64,000 nucleotides of DNA from Aristolochia californica (lineage: Eukaryota; Streptophyta; Magnoliopsida; Piperales; Aristolochiaceae): the NCBI GenBank assembly GCA_029961685.1, contig JARWKL010000010.1, positions 22,790,067 to 22,854,066 on the forward strand. The letters run 5' to 3'. This document shows, one piece after another, positions 34,192 to 45,282 of this stretch. The position numbers were made by a program, and so were the translations under genes. The notes under the pieces were generated by a model. It ran no database searches. It had not been told where the DNA came from and saw nothing but the letters and a program-made list of their open reading frames with translations. Each line of letters starts with the position of its first letter. The stretch's first letter is position 1.

Positions 34192-34372
34192 TGTCAAAGT
34201 CCTAGGCAAGAGTACTTCCCAGGAGGTCACCCATCCTAGAATTACTCTCGCCTAGGCTTGCTTAACTACGAAGTTTTGAGTCAGATACCTAGCCAATACA
34301 ACCCAAAAAGACTAGCCGTTTAAGGTGCGGAAAGCCAAGTACCTAACAAGAGTGGACGAAACCACTCTGACA
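34192..34372 (-). repeat. Cassandra-like 5' LTR (181 bp)
   Basis: TGTCAAAGTCCTAGG ... CACTCTGACA, with its own 5S-like segment at about 34,212-34,280 on the minus strand. Confidence 0.85.
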
Positions 34373-34486
34373 TGGTACACCAACTGCATCGCCCTCTTCC
34401 TCAAACATGATATCCTCCATCTCTGCAACTCACTACCCCTGTCTTCATACTAGAAGACCAACTAAAGCTGCACACAACTTCAGTTT

Positions 34487-34954
34487 CTAAAGAATAACAC
34501 CCTTTGTCAACATATTAATAGGGTTCTTCCCTTGTGGAAGTTTTGTCAACTCCCATGTCTGATTCCCTAATAGGGTATCCATCTCATCCTTCATGGCTAG
34601 CTCCCACTTGCTAGAATAGTCATCTTGAGAGGTTTCTTCGTAACTTTGAGGTTCTCTACCATCTGTCAACAAAATATAAATCAAAGTAGGTGAGAAATGT
34701 TGTGGAGGATGAATAGTCCTTCTTGACATGTGAACTACAGCTGTAGGAGTAGACGTCTCTAGATCTGGCTGTGGAATAATAGGAGGTGGTGCACTGGACC
34801 CACTCTCCCTGTCACTCGTATCTCTGTACTGCACTGTGGCCTCTAGTAGGTCATCCAGTCTAATAAAGTTGCATTCCATAGGAGCTACTTCACCAACTGT
34901 ACTGGACTTGTCCTTGTACACAATCTTCTTATAATCTTTCGACTCTGATACCAA
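34487..34954 (-). pseudogene. Fused mini-pol ORF of E2 (155 codons, open)
   Basis: Uninterrupted frame starting at the PBS and ending at the RNase H tail: KIVYKDKSSTV (integrase tail), RTIHPPQHFSPTLIYILLTD, SSKWELAMKDEMDTLLGNQ (RT entry), then NPINMLTKGVI. RT and RNase H active sites are absent. The 5' end in this frame has no convincing ATG. It is a deletion product; whether it is translated is unknown. Confidence 0.75.
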
Positions 34955-34955
34955 T

Positions 34956-35958
34956 TGTTAAGGAAAAATCGTCGATGACAACATGACAAGCAACAAGTAA
35001 TCATGCACGATACAATATTTTACGTGGTTCGGCAAATTGCCTATGTCCACGGGAGCTGTAGAGAATTTTATTGATCAGTTGAAGAATCACAATACAGTAT
35101 GTTTCTCACACCAGAAATACAACCCAAGAGAGTCTTCTCTCTACTTTGTCTCAACGAGTTTCGACGTGACCAAAACTTCTCCATGCTTCATCTTGCTGGT
35201 GCACACACAGGTACCAATACAAAATCCTAAGGGAGCGCCGTAAACCTCTCTGTCCAGTAAGTCCTAGACTTTGTTCTTCCCACAAAAGTGTTGAATAGTA
35301 GCACAGGTAACGGCGATGGCAATGGCAACGAACAGTAACTCTGGCAACGGCGACGACAACGTCGTCGTTCTTCTTGAGTCTCTCTTTCTGCCGAGAGACT
35401 CTATTTCGCACTCTGTTTCTGTTTCAGAAACGGAGTCGAAGTCCTGCCTTACAGCACCGGCAACGGCGACGGCAGTGGCGTCGTACAACAACTTTGACTG
35501 CGACGATGGCAACGTTGTCGATCCAACAGAATGCCAGTTAAATCTTGCCTTTTCTATACTTTTTTGCCATTTTCTGGCTTCCACCCCCACTCGCAAGTCG
35601 CCACGCAATTCAAGAAAGAGCACACGCGGTTTGCCAACAGTGAGGTGACCTGCCATTCCCGGTCGACCGCCCAAAGTGCGTAACAGACCTACCTTTTTCC
35701 CACCAAAAATCTTTTCAAAATGTATTCTATGTGCCCTCACCCCCTCTTTGTCTAAGCAAACGAGAGATAAAAAAAAATGCAACAAATTATGATTATTCTC
35801 AATAGTGAACAAACAATGAAATGCAAGACTCTCTACACGCAACGTCCCTATTTCGGCAATAGAGACAAAGTCTTCCTAACGAGGGACTCTATTCACAAAC
35901 CATCTCTATTTCAGCAACAGAGTTGTGTGTAGAGGACTAGGCTCCACAGTCCTCAACA
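34956..35958 (-). repeat. E2 5' LTR (1,003 bp)
   Basis: TGTTAAGGAAAAATC ... CCTCAACA with AAGAC following. The same long variant as the other 5' LTRs, with TATAGAAAAGG near 35,560 on the minus strand. A GC-rich CAACGGCGACG stretch lies at 35,310-35,510. Confidence 0.85.
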
Positions 35959-36109
35959 AAGACATCTCACTTGAAATTCTTTCATGTCTGCCCAATAAAT
36001 GACAACTCTATTTTAAAGAAACGACAAAATATGATCAAGAAAGTTAGTTTCTTTCACTGCCAAATCAATTGACTTCGGTTTTGTCTATCTCAAATACAAT
36101 GACTATGGC

Positions 36110-36375
36110 TTCATACGTGAATGTATGTTTTGTCACTTTGACGACAAAGGGGCACTCACGCTCCATGAGTCCCTCGTCTTCCCTTCACTTTACAACATCA
36201 AGAATATGGGTTCATGCAATGGGGTCATCTTCTAGTGCAAGAAAATCCATACTAATCTAAAACTCAGTTACTATCTCTATAATCCCATTACCAAGCATCT
36301 CATGACTCTTCCTCCACTCCCTCCTTTCAGAATGGCCCATGACCCCTTTGATAGTTGTTTCCCTTTTTTAGGTTT
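36110..36375 (+). pseudogene. Possible F-box/kelch-type scrap in X3, cut by copia
   Basis: Third copy of the scrap. Its right part resumes at 47,799 after the nested retroelements. Confidence 0.3.
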
Positions 36376-36380
36376 AACCC

Positions 36381-36770
36381 TGTAAAATTTAGGATATCAT
36401 AAATGGAACTTTAGATCAACAAGAAAGAAGAGAAGAAGAAGAGAGAAGGAGAACAAAAGAAGAAGAAGGAGGAAGGAGAGAGTTTGGATTAAGGGAGAAG
36501 AGGGTTGCGTGAAAAAGAAAAATGAGGGCTGGACGAATTTGTGGAAAGAGAGGAGAGTGCTTCAATGCCCTACCTCTTAGCCAATGCCTTTATTTATAGT
36601 TTTACAATGCCCTTAGGGTTACAACTTGATAAAACAAAAGACATAAAAGGAACACATATTTACACTTCTATGCCATCTTTATGGAAAGTACCATATTTTA
36701 CACATATGCCACTCCTTTGATGTGTGGGCTTCTTGTCTTGAGCTCGTGGGCTTGAGCCCATCTTCCAACA
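36381..36770 (-). repeat. Copia 3' LTR (390 bp)
   Basis: TGTAAAATTTAGGA ... ATCTTCCAACA on the plus strand. A minus-strand TATAAATAAAGG box lies at 36,588-36,599. Confidence 0.9.
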
Positions 36771-36777
36771 CTCTTCC

Positions 36778-37290
36778 TCAAGCTGGAGGAGAAAAGACAT
36801 CATAAATACCCAGCTTGCCACATATAAATGATAGGATTTTAGATGTAATGGGTTTAGTGAGAATATTAGCTACTTGCTCTTGAGATGACACATGTTTGAG
36901 AGAGATTATTCCTGCTTGAAACTTCTCCCGTATAAAATGACAATCCACCTCAATATGTTTAGTTATTTCATGAAAAAATGGTTTTGAAGTGACATGAATG
37001 GCTGCTTGATTATCAAAATGCAGATTCAAGGACACCTTTTTATAAAAATCTAGTTCGGTAAGAAGAATCTTGACCCATAAAAGTTCACTAACGGTATAGG
37101 CCATAGCTTTGTATTCCGCTTCGGCGCTAGATCTTGCAACCACATTTTGCTTCTTACTTTTCCATGTAACCAAGTTTCCCCCAACCAGAGTACAATATCC
37201 TGATGTTGATTTTCTATCATCAGGAGATCCAGCCCAATCTGCATTTGAGAAGCCTTCTATGTTGAAGTGCCCATGTTTTTTATGCAGCAA
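36778..37290 (-). pseudogene. Copia RNase H domain
   Basis: 170 open codons with the copia RNase H signatures: NADWAGSPDDRKSTSGYC (first Asp), SSAEAEYKAM (Glu), LHFDNQAA (Asp), NILTKP near the end. RNase H removes the RNA strand during reverse transcription. It is the best-preserved part of this pol. It ends a few codons from the polypurine tract. Confidence 0.88.
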
Positions 37291-37296
37291 TCCTCT

Positions 37297-38495
37297 TCAT
37301 GGAGCTCCTTTTAGATAACATAATATTCTCTCTAAAGCCTGCCAATGGGTAATTTGTGATTTGTGCATGAATTGACTCACCACACTTACAACATATGATA
37401 TGTCTAGCCTAGTTACCGTGAGATAAATCAATTTTCCCTTGAGTATTTTATATTTGCCAATATCAATATCTTCTTCATTTGTGGCACATAATTTTACATT
37501 TGTATCCATAGGTGTGTCAACTGGTCTACAACCCTTCATTCCTATTTCTTCAAGGAGATCCAAGACATATTTCCTTTGAAACAATATTATCCCATGTTTG
37601 GATTGAAGAACTTCTATACCCAAAAAATATTTAAGCTTACTAAGGTCTTTAGTCTTGAATTCCTGACATATCATCTGCTTCACCTCTTGTATGCTCAAAG
37701 CATCGTCATCGGTTAAGATAATATCATCCATGTGTACGGCCAAAAATATTTTTCCTTTGACCATATCTTTATAATGTACAGAATGATTAACTGAGGACTA
37801 AAGAAAACCAAACGGAAGGAGTGTTTGACTAAATTTATAAAACCAAGCCCGAGGGGACTACTTAAGCCCATATAAAGACTTTTTTAACCGACATACTGAT
37901 TCCCCCTCAACCATATAACCAGGTGGTTGAACCATAAAAATTTTCTCACTGATATCACCATTTAAAAAAGCATTTTAACATCCAACTGATAGACGTGCCA
38001 TGAGGAGTTAGCAGCAATAGATAAGATGATGCGTACCGAATTCAATTTTGCAACAGGAGAGAAGGTCTCCTCATAATCTATCCCATAGTACTACGTATTG
38101 CCCTTAGCAACCAGTCGAGCTTTAAGACAAGCAACCGATTCATCCGGATAATGTTTCACCAAAAAAACCCATCGACAACCAACCGGTCTTTTACCTTTTG
38201 GGAGTGATGTTAAGTACCAGGTTTCGTATAAGGCGTGCATTTCTTCATCCATAGCCGCCTTCCAACCTGGATGTCTTAGGGCCTCCTGATATGACTGCAG
38301 AATGGAAGAAGAAGAAAGGGATGCAAGAAACTGAAAACACTCGAAAGACAAGCGATGGTGAGACATAAAATTTGAGATAGGATGTGAAGTAGTATAGGAG
38401 CGACGTTCTTTTCTTAAAGCAATAGGCCGAGTATCAAGTTCAGGCCCATACATAGGAGGAGAAGGACTTACCTCGGGTGGATCCGACAACTCCAT
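37297..38495 (-). pseudogene. Copia reverse transcriptase (broken)
   Basis: The RT entry region is at 38,495-38,091 (YQEALRHPGWKAAMDEEM, GCRWVFLVK, KARLVAKG). The middle follows in another state (SLYGLK then TAG then SPRAWF near 37,850, a likely CAG to TAG change). The palm is at 37,764-37,297, where the catalytic YVDD box reads HMDD, then KYFLGIEV and GCRPVDTPM. Both aspartates survive but the frame is interrupted several times, so no active enzyme is expected. Confidence 0.85.
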
Positions 38496-38530
38496 AGGTG
38501 AAGGTACGGCCGGTGCATCAGGGGATGGAT

Positions 38531-38943
38531 TGTTATGGACTCTATAGCATCACGAGTTACCAACAGGCGTAGGAATTAATGAATGTGTTTTTCAATTTCC
38601 ATGTAATTGTTTCTTGGTTTGGTTTTGTCTTTGGTTTGGGTTGGTTTAGCATTTATTGGTTTGAACCATTGACCCAAGAGGTCTTTAGGGTTTTGGACGT
38701 CCTCCACCCTATTTAAGGGGACGGCTAGGGTAATGAGAATTATCAATTGAGTTCACTTTAGTTAACGTAATTTAGATAAACAAGTCAAGAGCTCCTTCAA
38801 GCTCTCTTCCGTTTTTCCCCGAATTCTCCCTTCCGAAATTCAATTCCCTTCAACCCCTCATTCCATCTCAACGTCAAGCAAGGTAATGGAAGGAAGAGAA
38901 GAGAGGAGGGTGACAAGATCCATGGCTCGTGATGATCCTAACA
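38531..38943 (+). mobile_element. Solo LTR of the gypsy family, in copia pol
   Basis: A 413 bp LTR, TGTTATGGACTCTATAG ... GATCCTAACA, opposite in orientation to the host copia element, with TGGAT on both sides (38,526-38,530; 38,944-38,948). It matches the LTRs of the full-length gypsy element at 42,225-47,437. A matching target duplication around a lone LTR is the footprint of LTR-LTR recombination after insertion. A TATTTAAGG motif near 38,708 may be its TATA box. Confidence 0.92.
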
Positions 38944-39093
38944 TGGATCCACTTCAAGATTGAATGGCATAAGCGGACAAAGAGTAGTAGAAGGACAAGT
39001 CCATCCTGGAGGAGCATCATGGGAGGAGTAGAAGGGGGTGTCCTCAAAGAAACTCACATCCGTAGAGATAAACATCCTCCTAAGGGTAGGATT

Positions 39094-40091
39094 CTAACAG
39101 ACATAACCTGTCTGGGTGCGAGAGTACCCCAAAAAAATGCACCTCATAGACCGAGGATCAAGTTTATTTTTATGTGGGGATGCAACATGAACAAAACACA
39201 TACATCCAAACACTTTCAAAGGAAGAGAAAAAAGATTTTCACCGTTAAATAACACAGAGTAAGAAATTTTATGATGAAGGACTGATGAAGGTAACCTATT
39301 AATGAGAAAGCATGTTGTAAGTATAGCATGAGGCGAATAGAAATAGGGTACCTTCATGGAGTAGAGGAGGCCCCGAGCAACTTAAAGAAGATAACGATTC
39401 TTCCTTTCAGTAACACCATTTTTTTAGGAGTATAGGCACATGATGTTTGATGAATAAGCCCATTACTCTGACAAAATGATTTGAAGTCATGAGACATGTA
39501 TTCCTTAGCATTATGAGATCTAAGGGTTTTAATTTTCTTCCCAAATTGTGTTAAGACCATAGCATGAAAATTTTTAAACAAAGGAAAAATTTTAGAACGC
39601 TCTTTAAATAGATATAACCAAGTCACTTGAGTAAAATCATCAACAAAAATGACAAAATATTTAACTTGGGTAATATTTGAGACACATAAAGGGCCCCATA
39701 CATCAGAATGTATTAGCTCAAACGGAGCAGTATTTGTAGTTGTAAGACGAGGAGAATATGTACTCCTGACATGTTCACTTAATTGACAAACCTCACAACT
39801 GAAATTAGAAAGTCCTTTTAAAGATGGAACCAAAGAACGAAGTGAAGGGGTAGATGGATGACCAAGTCGATTGGGCCAAAGTTGGGCCTTAGATGTAGTG
39901 GACAATAATGCAAATAATGGTGGAAGAGTGAAGTAGTACAAACCCCCCTTTTCATGGCCGCCACCAATCACCCGCTTCGTAGTCAGATCCTGAAAGACAC
40001 AAGAAGACAGTGAGAAGGTGATAGAGCAATTTAATTGTTTGGTCAATTGACTAACCGGGAGCAAATTTAAAGGAAATTGAGGAACAAACAA
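39094..40091 (-). pseudogene. Copia integrase (frameshifted, catalytic change)
   Basis: The frame 40,091-39,354 has the pre-integrase zinc region (NRLGHPSTPSLRSL, CEVCQLSEH) and the DDE core: HSDVWGP (first Asp), then RSHNAKEY, where the usual RSDN has Asp changed to His. The region that normally reads YTPQQNGVAER is frameshifted near 39,430. The C-terminal part continues at 39,357-39,094 (FLINRLPSSVL, FGCMCFVH, CIFLGYS). Integrase joins element cDNA to the host chromosome; this copy has lost a catalytic residue. Confidence 0.87.
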
Positions 40092-40205
40092 AACATCTTG
40101 AAGGGGAATAGATGAAGTAAGAGAGGAGGAACCTTTGCCAAGGACCTTGGTTTGGGTACCATCAACAATAGTAACGAATTTATGAGGATAACAAAGAGAT
40201 AAGGA

Positions 40206-40560
40206 CTATAACAAGTGTTTGTTACCTGATAGATGTTTGGAGGCCCTGGAGTCGATGATCCAAGCGGAAGAGGAAGAAGAGGAAGAAAGCATACTTGAGG
40301 CAATAGTAGTGGCAGCAGTAGATGATTCCATGAAGGACTTCATTTTCTGAAATGCAGCATAGTCATCAGCCGTAAGAGTCACATTTTCGGATGATGATTC
40401 AGCCTTATCTTCATTTTTCTCAACGTTAACCGAGACTGGGTTAGTTGTGGTCCAATTAGGCTTGCCATGAAGTTTCCAGCATGATGCCACTAGGTTGTTC
40501 TGACGGCCACAATAAGTGCAAAGTTGAGGCTCAGTACGAAAGAATTCTGACCCGTTCTAC
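40206..40560 (-). pseudogene. Copia zinc knuckle and protease start
   Basis: A zinc-knuckle-like CTYCGRQNNLVASCWKLHGK is encoded at about 40,465-40,530. A Ser-rich linker follows, then WIIDSRASKHLSGN at about 40,210-40,255, where the copia protease active site DSGAS reads DSRAS. The Gly to Arg change should inactivate it. Confidence 0.8.
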
Positions 40561-40618
40561 CACCTCTATTTTCAACCCCTCTCATTGTTCGACCCCCTCT
40601 CATATTTCTGCCCCGTCC

Positions 40619-41290
40619 TCAAGATGAGGAAGATGTTCCCCGATTTCCAGAGAGCATCGCCGATGGAGCATCAATAGGAGAAGGAGGGGATGGATCCGGT
40701 ATCTGAAGTAATGTAGCACTAATATCATCGAAGGATGGAAGAGCAGAAGAACTTAGAAGCTGAGTTTTGGCCACCTCAAGGTATGGTTTAATATTCGATA
40801 AGCAAATGGCTGCTGCCAAAGCTTCTCTTTGTCATTCTTGAATGACAATATTAGTGGAATATGGCTGAGCTAGTTTCCATTCTTGAAGAAGACCTCAAAA
40901 CCCTGCCAAAAATTCGTGAATATTATCTCCATGTTTCGTATGCAGCATATTTTGTAAGACATCATATATTTTTTGTAATGAAACAGTGCTTGAGTAAAGC
41001 TTGGCACAAGTGTCCCATATGTTCTTGGCAGTTTCCAAGTGGACCACATTGTTGGCCACCTGCTCTTCCATGCTATTAATGAGCCAACTTATCACCATGT
41101 TATTGTCCTTAACCCACTTGTGGTAGGACGCATCTTCTTCATCAATCGGAGGAGGAAAGTTAACAACGTGGCTCAAGAGGTCATGACTAATAAGAACCCT
41201 CCGACCCGATTGTGACCAGCTCATGTAATTGGAGAGACCTCTAAGTGGAATTGTAGTAATACGGAGTATATCACTCTTATTACTATTGTA
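40619..41290 (-). pseudogene. Copia Gag (capsid) remnant
   Basis: Reads LSNYMSWSQSGRRVLI, DASYHKWVKDNNMVISWLIN, ETAKNIWDTCAKLYSS, the UBN2/copia Gag pattern. Stops interrupt it near 40,890 and 40,830 and the frame shifts at about 40,600. Gag forms the virus-like particle in which reverse transcription occurs. Confidence 0.82.
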
Positions 41291-42188
41291 TCCAATTTCT
41301 ATGATGAGGTAAGTAAAATATGGAGGTCAAGGGAAAAAGCCTTCTTCAAAGAACAACGACTCAATGCAATTTGAAGAACCCGTAGACCAAATCAGTCACC
41401 AACAAAAGAGAACAAGAACCAATTTCTTTCACGAGGGCAAACACCAAATTATCAACAAATTTGTACCTTTAGAAAGTGATAATAACATCCAGCCATCACT
41501 CAACTTCTCTTGTATTCATAAGAACAAAGAGAAGAAAGTAGATGCAACCGATTAGGCTTTAATCCAAACTCCAACACAAACGAACAATAGAAAAAAATTT
41601 AGAGAAGATTTAACGGCAAACCAAGACACTTGGAAGAGATTTTTCTTCAACTCATGGGAGACTTCAACGTAAAAAAAAAAATCAATTGTTGAAGTTAAAA
41701 AAAAGGGAACTACAAAGGGTAAATGACTACTGGAATTTCATTAAACATATAATGGGCATCCAACAACATAATACAAACCCATGAGCAACCTTAAGTTGGA
41801 GAAGATACAACAACATGTGCTGTAATTCTACCTCAAATGAGATGGATCCAATTTACATAAAGGTAATTGAATTTCACCCATCAATCTTAATAAGATGCAA
41901 ACAACAAATGATCTTGATCATTCTTGTAATTGATTTAAAAGGAGTCAAAATTATAACATCAATTTAGTTATAGAAATAAATCTTTACAACATATAAAGAT
42001 TTATCTTGACTTGATGTGACTCAAATTCAAGAATATAGAAAAACAGTAAAAAGGAGTATGTAAATAAGAAAAGGAAACAAAAAAAAACGTAAATAAGAAG
42101 AGCATGAACTTATCTCTTCATGACTGAACTCCTTTTACAACTTCTTGAACAAATTTCATAATAACTCCATGAAGAGAGATCCTAAACT
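41291..42188 (-). other. Copia 5' leader between PBS and Gag
   Basis: About 900 bp with no coding resemblance. It is A-rich on the plus strand. Confidence 0.5.
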
Positions 42189-42204
42189 CCTTGCTCTAAT
42201 ACCA
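42189..42204 (-). other. Copia primer binding site
   Basis: TGGTATTAGAGCAAGG on the minus strand, abutting the 5' LTR end at 42,205. Initiator tRNA-Met type with one C to T change. Confidence 0.88.
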
Positions 42205-42224
42205 TGTAGAATTTAGGATCTCAT
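42205..42224 (-). repeat. Copia 5' LTR, inner 20 bp
   Basis: TGTAGAATTTAGGATCTCAT is the start (plus-strand view) of the LTR, cut off by the gypsy insertion. It continues at 47,443. Confidence 0.88.
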
Positions 42225-42636
42225 TGTTAGGATCCTCACGAGCCATGGATCTTGTCACCCTTCTGTCTTCTCTTCCTTCCATCACCTTGCTTGACGTTGA
42301 GATGGAATGAGGGATTGATGGGTATTGAATTTCGGAAAGGAGAATTGGGGAAAAATGGAAGAGAGCTTGAAGGATCTCTTGACCTGTTTATCTAATTTAC
42401 TCTAGCTAAAGCAGACTCAATTCATAATTCTCATTACCCTAGCCGTCCCTTTAAATAGGGTTGAGGACGTCCAAAACACTAAAGATCTCTTGGGTCAATG
42501 GTTCAAACCAATAAATGCTAAACCAACCCAAACCAAAGACAAAACCAAACCAAGAAACAATTACATAGAAATTGAAAAACACATTCATTAATTCCTACGC
42601 CTGTTGGTAACTCGTGATGATATAGAGTCCATAACA
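42225..42636 (-). repeat. Gypsy 3' LTR (412 bp)
   Basis: TGTTAGGATCC ... GAGTCCATAACA on the plus strand. Differs from the 5' LTR by about 20 substitutions by eye. Confidence 0.92.
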
Positions 42637-42647
42637 TCATCCCCTTC

Positions 42648-43680
42648 CTAGAGAAAGAGCTTGTCCTCCAGCTTGAAGGAAGGATATAAGAGTCGAAATG
42701 CTGATAACGGCTCCCATGTGGTGTCACTGGGGTCGGCATCGGTCCACTGGACAAGAATTTCCCAATCACCTTGAATGTGATGTGCTTGTATGACCTGAAC
42801 TGGAATAGAAAGGACTCTACCCTCATGTAGTGGCGGTAGTGGAGTGTGCAGTAGGGGCGAGTCACCCTGGAAGGGCTTCAATTGGGAGACATGAAATACA
42901 TTGTAGATCTTTGATTCCGGTGGTAGTTGCAAGCGGTATGCCACAGGTCCAATTTTGCCCAATACCTGAAATGGACCATAATACTTTGGAGACAGCTTAT
43001 GGCACTTGGATGCAGTCAGGGATAGTTGGCGGTAGTGTTGAAGCTTTAACCACACATAGTCTCTAGGGAAGTAAGATGCCTCCCGGTGCTTCTTATCATA
43101 ATAGCGTTTCATAGAGTGTTGGGCCTCCTGTAGATGAGTACGTACCTCCATGAGCATAGCATCTCGTTCAGCTAACGCTTGGTCCAAAGTGACGACTTTG
43201 GATGCCCCAGGTTCATATGGTAACAGACGAGGTGGATCTCTGCCATAAACTACCCTGAAAGATGTAGTTCCCAGTGTTGTGGTAAGATGTGTTATAGCAA
43301 AATTCTGCCCATGAAAGCCATTTCACCCACCTTCTAGGTGCGTCCCCCACAAACAACGAAGATACATTTCAATCGTGCAATTGCCAACCTCTGTTTGTCC
43401 GTCTGTTTGTGGATGATATGTAGACGAAAATGCCAATTGGGTGCCCTGTAATTTGAATAATTCCTTCCAAAATATACTGGTAAAAATGGCATCCCTGTCA
43501 CTGATAATGGATGAGGGAATTCCATGTAATCGGACAATGTTGTCCATAAATAATTGAGCGACCTGAGCAGCAGTATATGGATGTGCCAAAGCAATGAAGT
43601 GACCATATTTTGAAAACCGATCAACGACGATGAATATCACAGATTTACCTGTTGAAATGGGAAGTCCAACAATGAAGTCC
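42648..43680 (-). pseudogene. Gypsy integrase with chromodomain-like tail
   Basis: The catalytic core is at 43,682-43,323: MDFIVGLP (first Asp), IISDRDAIFTS (second Asp), YHPQTDGQTEV (Glu). Two compensating frameshifts flank 43,300. The frame then runs 43,187-42,648 with KYYGPFQVLGKIGPVAYRL and FHVSQLK (the GPF/Y module), and ends with WEILVQWTDADPSDTTWEP, which resembles the second half of a chromodomain. Such tails steer chromoviruses to marked chromatin. The stop lies about 10 bp from the LTR. DDE residues are retained. Confidence 0.87.
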
Positions 43681-43682
43681 AT

Positions 43683-45122
43683 GGAAATGTCAGATCAGAT
43701 TTGAGACGGTAGTTGCAGAGGTTGCAGTAGGCCGGCCAGACTTAAAGATTTGGCCTTGTTTCGTTGACAAATCTGACAAGCAGCTACATAATCAGCAATT
43801 GTGCTCTTCATGCCCTTCCAGTAAAAGTCCCGACTGATTCAGAAATATGTTTTTTGTCGACCCTCATGTGTGCTATCATGGATAGATGACAGGATGGTGT
43901 GAAGAAGTGGGGATGTATTATGCAAAACAATCCTGTTTTTGTAGAGTATGAGACGATCCTGAATCGTCCAATGAGGAGCTGCTGTCCCCTGTTGAATATC
44001 CTGATATAATGACATGAGATCCAGATATTGATGTACTTCCTCACGAATCGAATCTAATACCAGTGAGCGTGGGTGACTGATAGCATAAATTGGTGTGGCT
44101 AAATTATCCCGATGTGATAAAGCATCAGCCCCCAAATTCAAACTACCTGGCTTATAGTGAACCGTAAAATCAAAGCCCATGAGTTTAGTTAACCAATGCT
44201 GCTGTGGGGATGTGGTGAAGCGCTGTTCATGAAGGTACTTGAGGCTGCAATGATCTGTACGAATGAGAAACGGTTGTCCCCAAAGATAAGGTCACCAATG
44301 TTGGACAGCCTTGGCTAACCCAATCAATTCCCTCTCATATGCAGCTAACTTATGGTGGTGTTGGCCCAACTGACGGCTGAAATAAGCAATGGGGTGTCCC
44401 AATTGTTGTAACACTGCCCCTATACCTCCCCCGGATGCATCACATTCCACCACAAAGTCTCCCTCAAAATCTGGTAATTGTAGGACTGGCGCTGAGGCTA
44501 AGGCCTCCTTTAACAGGTGAAAGGCCTGTTCCGTTGAAGAAGACTAGTGGAAGGCATTCTTTTTGAGCAGGTTGTTGAGTGGTGCTGCTATCATGCCATA
44601 AGATTGGATAAATTTTCTGTAATATCCCGCTAGGCCCAAAAATCCCTTTAATGCTGTGATGAAGGTGGGAATTGGCCAATCTGTTACTGCTTGTATCGTG
44701 CTTTGGTCAACTTTCACGCCCACAGCTGATATGACGTGGCCCAAATATGCCACCTCAGATGTACCCATAGAACATTTCGATTTATTCAAAACTAAATGAT
44801 GAGAGCGTAGAATGGTAAATACCTGATGGAGGTCGTGGAGATGTTCTTCCCAATTTTTGCTGTAGACCAGAATGTCATAAAAGAAGACTAACACATAGTG
44901 GCGCAGAAGTGATGAAAAGACTTCATTCATGAGGGCCTGAAAGGTGGATGGTGCATTGGAGAGACCGAAGGGCATGACGAGGAACTCGAAATGACCGTGA
45001 TGTGTGCGGAAGGCAGTCTTCTCCACATCCACCTGGTGAATTCGTATTTGATGATAGCCTGATTTCAAATCTAACTTGGTAAAAATTGTAGCACCATGTA
45101 ACTCATCCAGCAACTCGTCCAC
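43683..45122 (-). pseudogene. Gypsy reverse transcriptase and RNase H
   Basis: One frame from 45,122 with single stops. [38 protein letters not shown], then the catalytic FDD box as FYDILVYS (first Asp to Tyr), then YLGHVIS and [12 protein letters not shown]. RNase [46 protein letters not shown] histidine-bearing integrase zinc finger follows. Stops near 44,547, 44,297 and 43,700 fall at positions where Trp is expected, and one near 43,838 where Arg is expected. The RT Asp loss alone makes it inactive. Confidence 0.88.
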
Positions 45123-45282
45123 GACTGGAATGGGGAACTTGTCCTTAATTGTTTACAAGTTGAGTTGCCTATAGTCGACAAAATCTCCATGATTTATCCT
45201 TTTTACATACAAGTAACACTGGTGAGGAAAAAGGAGATCGACTGGGCTGGATCACCCCCTGAGCGAGCATATGCATGCACTG

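Larger units (their letters stand above)
33918..34372 (-). mobile_element. Complete Cassandra-like TRIM in E2
   Basis: A 455 bp element: LTR 33,918-34,117, a 74 bp internal domain, LTR 34,192-34,372, flanked by TGGTA on both sides (33,913-33,917; 34,373-34,377). The internal domain begins on the minus strand with TGGTATTAGAG, an initiator-Met PBS, directly against the right LTR. Each LTR contains a sense-oriented 5S rRNA-like segment. Cassandra is the known plant TRIM family with 5S-derived LTRs; it encodes no protein and depends on other elements. It is shorter than usual (roughly 0.6-0.9 kb). It inserted next to the polypurine tract of E2 and is absent from E1 and E3. Confidence 0.9.
33280..35958 (-). 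mobile_element. E2: internally deleted copia element
   Basis: 3' LTR 33,280-33,894, internal domain with a nested Cassandra-like TRIM, 5' LTR 34,956-35,958. AAGAC lies on both sides (33,275-33,279; 35,959-35,963), so this is a bona fide insertion with an intact target duplication. The PBS (minus strand, about 34,939-34,953) reads TGGTATCAGAG. Confidence 0.9.

Noticed and set aside
33918..34372. Minus-strand 5S rRNA genes
   Set aside because: The 5S similarity covers only the 3' half of the gene and sits within paired LTRs with PBS and target duplication, so it belongs to a TRIM.
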